DNA of 64,000 nt from positions 27,055 through 91,054 of the forward strand of contig MNCI01033485.1 in assembly GCA_015680685.1 (NCBI GenBank). Reading direction: 5' to 3'. A program made the translations under genes and the position numbers. The notes under the pieces are model-generated. The model saw only the letters and a program-made list of their open reading frames with translations. It did not search any database and had not been told where the DNA came from. How positions within the stretch are numbered: the first letter of the stretch is position 1; every line of letters begins with the position of its first letter. Shown in pieces: positions 55,222 through 64,000 of the stretch. The DNA is from Gnetum montanum. Lineage: Eukaryota > Streptophyta > Gnetopsida > Gnetales > Gnetaceae.

Positions 55222-56368
55222 TGTGATTGGAAAAAATTAATCACTAAAAAGAACTAATGGATCTAGTGTAGTAATCCTCAACCCATGAATCCGTAGGACC
55301 TTTGAAAAAAATGGGAATCAAGATGCCCTAGCTAGTCCTGCAAATCAACCAAGGACTTATGAAATGCAAAATAGGGTAATAAATATAGAATGTTGAAATT
55401 AATAATAGATCTAAATAATGCAAAGAAAATAAATGAATATATTTTGCACAAAAAACAAGAACTTAAAACTTTATTAAGAAAGAAAAAATAATAAGTTAGA
55501 GAAATTTGTACAAATGGCACCTGAGTGGGTAGTAGGGGGTTTGCTTGGATGGGGGTTCAAGGTCCATTAAAGTTGATTTAGTTAACTCCACGAACCAAAT
55601 GTCCTACCACTATCAATGTTATCGAACCTTCAATGCTGCTACTTGAGATCTGTAACATTGGCTATGATGGAGTTTGGGAAGTGTGAAGAATACAAGCTAC
55701 CCAAGTGCTCTACATTGGGAGCTAGAAATCCTAGGAGTGCAACTTGGAGCTTGAAAATTCAAAAATTCCAAAGGGGGTTACAAGGTCAAATGGTCATAAT
55801 TTTTCCACACTAGGTTTAAGAGAATACAAGTGTGAAAACTTGTAAGAAATATATAGTGCTTGAGAATGCCTAAGTGTAGAACTGTGAAGAACTTGTTGAA
55901 CTATGTAAAAATTTTGTAACCAATGTGAATAGTATAGGATTGCCAAAGTGTTTGTATGCCAAAAGTTTTTGAACCATTTCAAAAAATTGTTGAATCCTTA
56001 AATGGTATTTAAAACTAGTTTTTATAGGTTTTGGGTCAAGATGAGGCTGCAAAATGGTTCAAATTTGGTTGTACAATGGCTGCAAATTGGCTATGATTTA
56101 GCTGCAAATTCCTACCTCGTATAGGTGAGATGGGTGCTCAAATTTTGGGGATTACTATACATAGTAAGTGCCTTTTCCCATGGCCATTGCATTTCCTATA
56201 AATATTAATTAGAGCACACCTTCCATGTTGTAGATGAATCTTCCATGCTAAGCCTTCTGTCATCCTTGCTGGAGTAGTTGAACAACGTTGGAGTGCATGG
56301 AGTGTTAAAATATGGCTTTTATAGATTTCACACTAAGGGCATGCAATTTTCACGCTAGGGTGGGGGGG

Positions 56369-56407
<39 letters not shown>

Positions 56408-56794
56408 TCCAAGCTAAGGAGAAACCCCCCACTCCTTCACACTAGGGGTAAGTGAGATTTACTACCCCCACCCTAAAGTTTTTCTAGTGTAGAAAAATGT
56501 ATACCCCCCATAAAACCCATCAAATTTTCATTTTTGGCATTCCAAAAGGCTTTTTTGACACCCTCCCCCAAACCCCAAGTCCAAATATAGATAGTAGGTG
56601 ACTTTTTTCACTTGGGAAATGAGGCTTTGACCACTTATTAGATGTCTTTTAGCCTCCAAAAGTATGGGATATGTGAGATTGCTCTCTATGGATTACAATC
56701 TTCACATTTACAATGAAGTTTTACCTCAGGTTTCATGGGGTGAAAGCTACATGATGAAAATTGGCTATAACATGTAAATTTTTGTGGTGTTTCA
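55222..56794 (-). repeat. 5' LTR of the giant gypsy element
   Basis: Collinear with 27792-29347; ends GTGTTTCA at 56794. It carries a (GA)16 microsatellite at 56371-56403 that is absent from the other LTR. ORFs (55332-56052) match no protein. Confidence 0.85.
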
Positions 56795-57675
56795 ATACTT
56801 ATTAACTAACCAAACAAGATTGCTATTCTTAATTAATAAAGAAAAGATAATATTAATATTAATCATGTAATCATCAATCATATAAAATATACATATTGAT
56901 ACATACCGGCACAATGACCAAACTTTAATGACCACTAATACTAAGACAACTTAAGTTAGTAATAGGGATGATAAAATACAATGTGTTACATCCATTTTAT
57001 AAATATTCTTGATTTTAGTGGGATGTTCCAAGAAATGATGGATGTTCACCCAAATTTTAATGGATATTGTACTTGGATGTCCTAGTATAGTTGGGACATT
57101 CCAATTTGGAACATCCATCATGGATAATATCCTAATGTCTAAACATGGTTACACCTATGTTTAGACCTCCATCTTGCATTTTAGGTTAAGGAATAAAATA
57201 ATCTTGACTCCTCTAAACTCACTCCTTTTTATCTTAAAGCTTCTACGTTGACACAAAATAATTATCTTTTCTCGTCCTATGCTTAATAACACAAGTAAGA
57301 CTTTCATACATGCTCAAATATACCATGTATACTTCTATATCTTCAAGTTTTAGCACATCAAAATATGAAATTAATCAAAAAATATACTTTTTATTTATGT
57401 CTAAAAATTCTTAACTACTTTTAAATACCATAACTTATACTTCATGGGTCTAATTCCAAATCTATCTTATTCTAGAAAACCTTGATAAAATCTACAAGTG
57501 CACAAATTATTCAAACTCAAAAATTAACTCAAACCAAATTTTAGTAAAATAAAATTTGACTATATAATTATGGTTTCAAACCATTCATTAAAAAAACATC
57601 ATCCATTATCATACTAGATATATTTAATGCAATAGAAAATTCCTAATACTTATTCAATTCATTATACTTTGCTAC
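56795..57675. other. Spacer between two gypsy elements, no gene seen
   Basis: AT-rich. Holds several inverted motifs: TCTAAACAT and ATGTTTAGA flank a 10-base loop near 57138-57165, and GGATGTTCCAA (57029) is complementary to TTGGAACATCC (57104). It may be an old small transposon. Confidence 0.4.
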
Positions 57676-60349
57676 TGATGAGTGGCGAGGTACCCCTACA
57701 CTCAACCATACGAATATAAGCATTACATGCGTGATCTGGTCGAACTCCATAGACTAAGTGCCTACACATCTTATGGAACACCTAAGGTTAATCAATCATT
57801 GTCCTCCCAAGCTTACATGTATTTGTCATGGTTGTATGGTTAAGTAAGCTTGAGGCATGTGATTTTTATATCTTTTATGTTTTTATCACCTATGCTAAGA
57901 GAGGAAAGGGTGAAGAGACTAATTAACTAACTTTAACTAACTAAGCCTGAATTAACCTAGCATCAGTATCCATTCCCACTTTCCATTTCACACCCTGAAC
58001 CAATGCAATGCTATTGGGTTACCAAACGCTATTCGTTACTGGGATTACCATGCATAACGCACGTGCTCAAAGCGGTCGTACTGAATGCACTTAACTATGA
58101 GAGTTGAGGGTTGAGAGAGATTAAGTCCTTAAGAAAGTATTTAAACAATTAACAATAATTAAAGTCCTATTTAGCTTAGTCCATGCACTACAAGGTTTAT
58201 CCAAAAGTTCATCTTTATTTCTGTACACAATTGTGTGCTCAGGTACAAAATTGCTCGAATAAAGATTCGTTCACTTCGGAGCTCCTATTGCGGGCACATG
58301 GATATTATTCTAACTCTAGAATGGAAAAATGGCAAGAGTTTGGCTAAGGTCTAGATCTAGATGAGGAAACAAGGAAGAGCTGTCTCTTATTTATAGAACT
58401 AGCAGTGGACCGTGATATCGTAGCCCATGTGATATCGCGTCCCATCATACCCCCATGACTGAATAAAACCTCATCCTCAAGTTTCTTATAAAATATCAGG
58501 AAGATATGGGATTATTGACTTGAATGGAACTAATGGTGAATGGGATGACATGTGAACGAATCGTCATTACAAAACATGATAAAACTAGTGTTCATGATAA
58601 CAAGAGTGAACACTTTATATATTTGACATCAGACCTTATTTAGCAGCTGAGAGAGAAGAGAGAAGAGAGAAAAAGTCTGCTGCTGCCAATGCCAAGATTG
58701 CACCTTTTCTTGTCTATCCATAAGTGCGTCATCGATCTTGCTCCTTGTGTAGCTGCTTCAGCACTGATCCATTCCAAGTGTTCCCTCCAGATCCAATCCG
58801 TTATTGCATGATTGCCATCTACACACATAACACAGTCTTATATTAGCAAGGGTAAACGAATCATAATACAATTGATACCTTGCTTCGGTGTAAGGTCCAT
58901 TGGCTAAGTTGTGACATGGCTGATACGGATCTGGAGATATACTAATGATGACTACCAAAGGTGTAGGGGTTAGGAGAAAATTGAAAAAATTAGATCGAGA
59001 CCCCCATGACTAAGAGCGAACCTCCGATAGTGAAAGAATGGAGGAAAAGAAAAGAAAAGGAACAAGGAAGATGGAGAAAAAGAAACAACTGTAACACCAA
59101 TGAAATAGATGTCAAGATGAAAATGAAAAAAATAGAGTTGATTGCAAAAATGTTAAGGGAAAGAATTTAACTGGTGCACCAAATAGGAATGCCAGTGGGT
59201 CCTCCCCAAAACAGGCTCATGCCTTTAATGCCCTAACAAACCCACATTCAAAAAGTTTGTAGGCTCTAGGAATGTCATTTGGAACAAGAGTTAAAGTCTT
59301 AACCACAATAATTTACCAAAAAGAAAACAATGTGTCAACCAAAATATATACTAATGATACAACTGAAAATGAGGTGAATAATGGAGGAAGAATGATGGAA
59401 AGAAGAGAATGGAATGGAGTCTCAAGAACAAGGTGATGTATAGTCCCTTGTGTATTTAATGATTAATGTGACTTAGTAGATCTCATTCCAACTCTAGCTT
59501 CAAACAAACCACATCCAGTGACTTTGCATTAATACATTCGGCTAATCCATCCTCCTGAAGTAACAAGAATTCCTTCACCAAAGAGCCACCACCATTCTGA
59601 TGAAATGAAAGATGAGAAGGTAGGAAGCAAGAAGGGCCTTAGTTAGAGGGAACATGTTTATTTTAGTTCCATAACTAGTGCTTATAGCCCAAATGACTAT
59701 TTCATCTAAGGGGTGTGCTTTGAATTCTCACTTCCTCTTTTTTTTGTGTTTTTGCATGAGAACCACACCATGCAAAGACTTATTATTTTTATTTACTCAG
59801 CTTTCCAATAATTTGGCAACGTTGAAATGATAAGAAAACTCAAGAAGAAAACATCCAAGCACCCAAGAGAATGGCCTGCACAAATGCATCAAATCCCCTT
59901 GAAGTCACACCCTTTTCAATCCTTGAGACCTTCCATAGTTTGAGAAATGCTTAGTCACTGATTCATTGATAGTTCTTATTATTGAGAAAGGGACTATACA
60001 GTTCCAAGCCAAGAGAGACCATAGAGATTTATGGATGCATGGATGATGTGGGCTCATTTCTTGCTATATCAAAAGAACCATACCTTAGTATCAACATCAT
60101 AACTTAGAGGTAAAAACCAAATATTAGCAACCAATGGAGTACAGTTCATACCATCTTTGGAGCACTTATTAAATGACAAACTTAACAAAATGGATAACAC
60201 ACACACACACACACATACAAAGAAATGAAAAAGTATAAACGATGTTATAAAACAAAAACAAGAAAAGTTAAAGAAATTTGTAAAACAAAAATGTGCAAAA
60301 CAAAAACTTAAAAGAACTGAGGGCCTCAATTAATTAGCACAGGTGTCCA
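57676..60349 (-). repeat. LTR A of gypsy family 4 (2.67 kb)
   Basis: Begins TGATGAGTGGCGAGGTACCC on the plus strand, ends CA before TCTCCCCCAT, and is collinear with LTR B at 60829-63700. A minus-strand TATA box (TATAAATA, 58388-58395) has two GATATC palindromes just upstream (58414, 58431). Flanked on the left by GCTAC. Frames at 58640-58958 are conserved in LTR B but give no recognised protein. Confidence 0.85.
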
Positions 60350-60361
60350 TCTCCCCCATGA
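60350..60361 (-). other. Polypurine tract next to LTR A
   Basis: Minus strand CATGGGGGAGA immediately before the LTR start TGGACACC. Confidence 0.8.
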
Positions 60362-60394
60362 CTAAATTGAAAGGGAGAGATCTGAAATAATGAG

Positions 60395-60828
60395 CGCTTA
60401 TTTGAATTTTTTAGAAGTGTCCAACTTCTCCCAATTGATGTTTTTAGATTAAGGGTTGGAAGTTGGCGACGCTCATATTCCAATGTATCTATGCTTTCGT
60501 TGTGGTTGCAAGTTTTTCTTCCAATTAGTTCCATGGATATTGGTGGGTTGCTCTCTTGATTAGCTATCAACCACTGGGTGTTTTCTTGTTGTGTGGTTGC
60601 TACATACAGGCACCTTTGTACCTGAGTTTCTTGGGCACACTGGTTGCATACAAGAGATGTTGAGCATTCCTATATGTCATCAACCTCTGTATCACTATAT
60701 GTGATGCATGGAACTCTCTTCTTATTGATCCTTCCATAAATGTTTTCTTTAGATATCTCCAAGGAAAGATCGCAGATTCCTAGGCATGCGTTTATGGTGC
60801 TTAACCATGCCCTCCCCATTATAATTGA
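60395..60828 (-). pseudogene. Protease C-terminus and linker of a gypsy family 4 copy
   Basis: Minus-strand reading from the LTR B edge gives SIIMGRAWLSTINACLGICD, then LSLEISKENIYGRINKKRVP, matching the ILGRPWLxxIxAxxxxxxxxLxF end of gypsy proteases. It continues through one TAG into a 78-codon open linker (60334-60570). The active site is not present because LTR B begins there. About 45 bases before the polypurine tract are shared with the sequence beyond LTR B, so RT and integrase have been deleted between. Confidence 0.65.
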
Positions 60829-63700
60829 TGATGAGTGGCGAGGTACCCCTACACTCAACCATACGAAACGAGCGTACCACATGCGATCCGATCGAACTCT
60901 GCAGACTAAATTCCTACACGCCCCATGGAACACTTCGGGTTAATCATTTGTTGTCTTCCCAGACTTACTTGTAGTTGTCACAGTGTATGGTTAAGTAAGT
61001 CCGAGGTATATGATTTTTATAGTCTTTTCTGGTTTTTCTCCTATGCTATCAAGGTGAAGGGTTGAAAGAGCTAACTAATTCTAACTAAGGACTAAGTCTA
61101 AATTAACTAGCATCAACATCCATTCCCACTTACTGTACACACCCTAAACTATGCAACTGTGGCTACCAAATGCTAATCGTTACTGGGATCACCACATGTA
61201 ACGCACATGCTTGAAGTGGTCATACTGAGGCACTTAACTAGCCTAAACATGATGAACAGTTGATTCCTTGACTAACCTTACACATCCGTAGATTCTCGTA
61301 ATCAAGTCGTACTCATCCCGCGTTCTAGGAGTTGAGGGTGAGAGAGACTAATCGCGATGAGTAGCCGATTCCTTGATTAGGCGTACACATTCGTCAATGC
61401 TCGTAATCAAGTCGTACTCATGCTGCGCTAATGCAAGTAGTAAATAATAGGTAATAAATAACAAGTAATAAATCCTATTCCATGCACTGCAAGGTTTATC
61501 CACAAAGCTAATCTTTATTGCTGTACACAACTTACGTTCAGGTACAAAGTTGCTCGAATAAAGATTTGTTCACTTGGGGACTCCTACTACGGGCATATGG
61601 AAAATATTCTATCTCTGGAGTGATCAAACTACCAAAGTTTTCATACTTTAAGCCTAGGATGAAAAATAAGGGGAGTGCCGCCTCTTATTTATAGATTTGG
61701 CAGAGGACCATGATATCACGTACGCGATATCGCAGGGGACGACACGATATCACGGCTTGTGTGAATCGCGTCTCATGATACCCCCATGACTGAATGAAAA
61801 CTCATCCTCGAGCTCTTTACAATAATATCAGGTAGGTATGGAATTATTGAGGGGAATGGAACTAATGGGATGACATGTGAACGGATCATTATTACAAGAC
61901 TTGACAAAACTGGTGTTCATGACAACAAGGGTGAACACCTTATTACAATGACATCAGGCCTTAGTTGGCAGCTAAGAAAGAGAGAGAGAAAGAAGTGTTG
62001 TTGCTGCCAATGCCAAGATTGCGCCTTTTGTTGTCCATCCATAAGCACACCATCGATCTTGCTCCTTGCATAGCTGCTTCAGCGCTACTCCATTCCAAGT
62101 GTTTGCTCCAAATCCAATTCGTTGTTTGTATGATCACCATCTGCACACACAACACAATCTTATATTAGCAAGGGTAAATGAATCATCATGTAATTGATAC
62201 CTTGCTTCAGTGTAAATTCATTGGCTAGGTTGTGGTATACGGATCTAGGAATATATTGATGATGACTACTGAAGGTGTAGGGGTTAGGAAGAAAAGAAAA
62301 AAAATTTGGGGCTAAGAGAAAATCTATAAATCAGGCCTTGTACCCCCATGACTAATCGTGAACCTCTAGTAGCGTTAGAATGGAGAAAGGAAGGAGTAAG
62401 AAAGATAGATAAAAAGGGACAACTAAGACATCTATTAAGTGGATGTCAAGATGGAAATGAACAAAAGAAAATTAATTACAAAATGTTAAGGGAAATAATT
62501 TAACTAATGCTCCAAATAGGAATGTTAGTGGGTCCTCCCCAAAGCAGACTCATACCCTTAATGCCCTAACAAACCCACATTCAAAGAGTCCATAGGCTCC
62601 TGGAATGTTATTTGGAACAAGAGTTAAAGTCTTAACCATAAGAATTTGCCAAGAAGAAAACAATGCATCAACCAAAATATACACTAGTGATACAACCGGC
62701 AATGGGATGAACAGTGGAGAGAAGGGTGGAGAGAAGAGGATGGAATGGAATCCCAAGGACAAGGTGGTGTACAGCCCCTTGTGTGTTTTATGATTAATGT
62801 GACTTAGCAATTCTCATTTCAACTCCAACCTCAAACCAACCACATCCAGTGACTTCGCATCAATGCGTTCAGCTAAACTATGCACTTGGAGAACAAGAAT
62901 GCCTTCACCAAGAGTCGCCACCATTTTGATGAAACAAAGGAGGGAATGGGAAGTGAGAAGGGCCTTAGTTAGAGGGAACACTTTTGGTTCCATAACCAGT
63001 GCTTGTAGCCCAAATTTATTCGTCTAAGGGGTGTGCTTTGAATTCTCACTTTTTTTCTTTTTTCTTTTTTGGTTTTGTGTTTTTATGTGTGAGAACCACA
63101 CCATGTAAAGACTTTTTATTTTTATTGTCTCAACTTTCGATAATTGGGGCAACATCGGAACGATAAGAAAACTCAAAAGAAAACATCCAAGCACCCAAGA
63201 GAATGGCCAACACAAAAGCATCAAGTTCCCTTGAAGTCACACCCGTTTCAATCCTTGAGTCCTTTCATAGTTTTAGAAATGCCCATTCACCGATTCGTTA
63301 AAGTTCTTATTAGAAGGGAACTATACATTTCCAAGCCGAGAGAGACCATAGAACTTGGTAGAGGGATGGATGGAGTGAACTCGTTGTCTGCCATATTAAA
63401 AGAAACATACCTTAGTATCAACATTGTGACTTAAAGGTAAAAACCAAACATTAGCTATCAATATGAAAACAGTTCATACCATCACTCCGAACACTTATTA
63501 TGGGACAAACTTACAGGGTGGAACACACACACATGCACAAAAAATGGAAAAAGTATAACGATGATGTAAAACAAAAACTAGAAAAGTTAAAGAAATTTGT
63601 AAAACAAAAATATGTAAGACAAAAATGTTGTAAAACAAAAATGTGTAAAACAAAAATCGAAAAAGAACTGAGGGCTGCATATGATTAGCATAGCTGGCCA
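60829..63700 (-). repeat. LTR B of gypsy family 4 (2.87 kb)
   Basis: Collinear with LTR A, starting TGATGAGTGGCGAGGTACCC and ending GGCCA. TATA box on the minus strand at 61686-61693, with three GATATC palindromes upstream (61712, 61726, 61746). On its left it abuts protease coding sequence (five flanking bases ATTGA); on its right it joins an intact pol end through a polypurine tract, so it is the 3' LTR of the element that runs off the window. Confidence 0.85.
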
Positions 63701-63712
63701 TCTCCCCCATGA
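63701..63712 (-). other. Polypurine tract next to LTR B
   Basis: Minus strand CATGGGGGAGA before TGGCCAGC, identical to that beside LTR A. Confidence 0.85.
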
Positions 63713-63810
63713 CTGAGTGGAAAGGAAGAGATCCGAAATAACAAGCGAGGTTGACCGCTAGTGGACGTGTAACTTATACTGGCTATTGTAGATTCACGAA
63801 AAGGTTTTAT

Positions 63811-64000
63811 TTATTGTACATTAACCAATAACCTTTTATCTGGGCTGTCAGGCTTATATATCATCATGGCTCCAGAGGGGAAGGTAGTATGAATAATATA
63901 AGGTCCTTCCCACAAGGTTTGAAACTTTGTACGTTGGGGCACATGCATGGGATTCCAGTAAAGGACCTTATCTCCTGGTTGGTACCTAAACCTTTGGATC
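63811..64000 (-). CDS. Pol C-terminus (integrase C-terminal domain) of a gypsy family 4 element, partial
   Basis: An uninterrupted minus-strand frame from the window edge to TAA at 63811-63813 reads FRYQPGDKVLYWNPMHVPQR, then TKFQTLWEGPYIIHTTFPSG and AMMIYKPDSPDKRLLVNVQ. This is the integrase C-terminal domain of Ty3/gypsy (xxxxGDxVLxxxP..xKLxPxWEGPYxIxxxxxxGxYxL), which binds DNA. With no stop in 63 codons, it is the best-preserved coding end in the window. The remainder lies beyond base 64000. Confidence 0.8.
   Translation of the reverse strand, partial: IQRFRYQPGDKVLYWNPMHVPQRTKFQTLWEGPYIIHTTFPSGAMMIYKPDSPDKRLLVNVQ

Larger units (their letters stand above)
27792..56794 (-). mobile_element. 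Giant Tat/Ogre-type Ty3/gypsy element (29 kb, with a viral insertion inside)
   Basis: Two collinear LTRs (27792-29347 and 55222-56794) enclose minus-strand gag (54110 to about 52240), protease (about 51340-50740), RT (33080-31854), RNase H, a second RNase H, and integrase (to 29630), followed by a polypurine tract. Two RNase H domains and great length are hallmarks of the Tat/Ogre lineage. About 17.3 kb lies between protease and RT, of which 6.8 kb is a pararetrovirus. Without that virus the element is about 22 kb, within the range known for Ogre. No clean target duplication was seen. Confidence 0.8.

Noticed and set aside
27787-56799. Target-site duplication for the giant element
   Set aside because: Flanks CCTAT (left) and ATACT (right) do not match; the edges may be off by some bases or have mutated.
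58640-58958. Minus-strand frames conserved between the two long LTRs (QGARSM, NLGIGS)
   Set aside because: The two LTRs are homologous along their whole length, so conservation is expected without coding; no start or domain is shared convincingly.
1-64000. tRNA or rRNA genes
   Set aside because: I saw no cloverleaf or rRNA core sequence; tRNA-like matches were all primer binding sites.

Overview
The window is repeat-dense, AT-rich nuclear DNA of a land plant, made almost entirely of decayed, nested LTR retrotransposons plus one endogenous pararetrovirus. I saw no intact single-copy host gene, no rRNA or tRNA gene, and nothing bacterial. The best taxonomic clue is a flavodoxin-domain fragment at 9868-9996 that reads like a chloroplast flavodiiron (FLV) protein. 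That family is kept in mosses, ferns and gymnosperms and lost in flowering plants, so a gymnosperm is my first guess (inference). A plant organellar PPR fragment lies next to it.

Layout. 1-3520: minus-strand Ty3/gypsy chromovirus remnant (LTR, polypurine tract, chromodomain, integrase, RNase H). 3521-8850: a second, unrelated minus-strand Ty3/gypsy element (integrase head, RNase H, RT with a 118-base gap, protease, gag, leader and presumed LTR). 8850-10305: host-like island with PPR and FLV fragments. 10306-25740: a three-level nest of Copia elements. Copia-2 (minus) is split by copia-1 (minus), which is split inside its RNase H by a complete 6.03-kb gag-only LTR element (11616-17645) with near-equal 1.3-kb LTRs and a perfect 5-bp target duplication. 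25741-27791: nothing recognised.

27792-56794: a giant minus-strand Ty3/gypsy element of the Tat/Ogre type, 29 kb with 1.56-kb LTRs. It has gag and protease on the right, RT, two RNase H domains and integrase on the left, and about 17 kb between protease and RT. That interval holds (i) a full-length, broken endogenous caulimovirid in plus orientation (33539-40328, unit about 6.7 kb, about 68 bp terminal redundancy), (ii) an array with about 190-bp periodicity (40600-43650), and (iii) a nine-exon, plus-strand, unrecognised gene (44119-49548) antisense to gag-pol, whose reading frame passes correctly through six of eight predicted splice junctions. Clusters related to one 29-bp minisatellite lie on both sides of this interval and again beside the 3' LTR. 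Because the gene is antisense, its introns would not be spliced out of the element's own genomic RNA, so an intron-bearing gene could ride inside a retrotransposon. This is the most interesting feature of the window.

57676-64000: two long LTRs (2.7 and 2.9 kb) of one further minus-strand Ty3/gypsy family, separated by a protease fragment, then an open pol 3' end running off the window. This is the youngest-looking coding sequence present.

Most reading frames carry many stops (often TAG) and frameshifts. Polymerase or integrase active-site residues are lost in several elements, so the region behaves as old, silenced heterochromatin rather than a set of working operons or genes.
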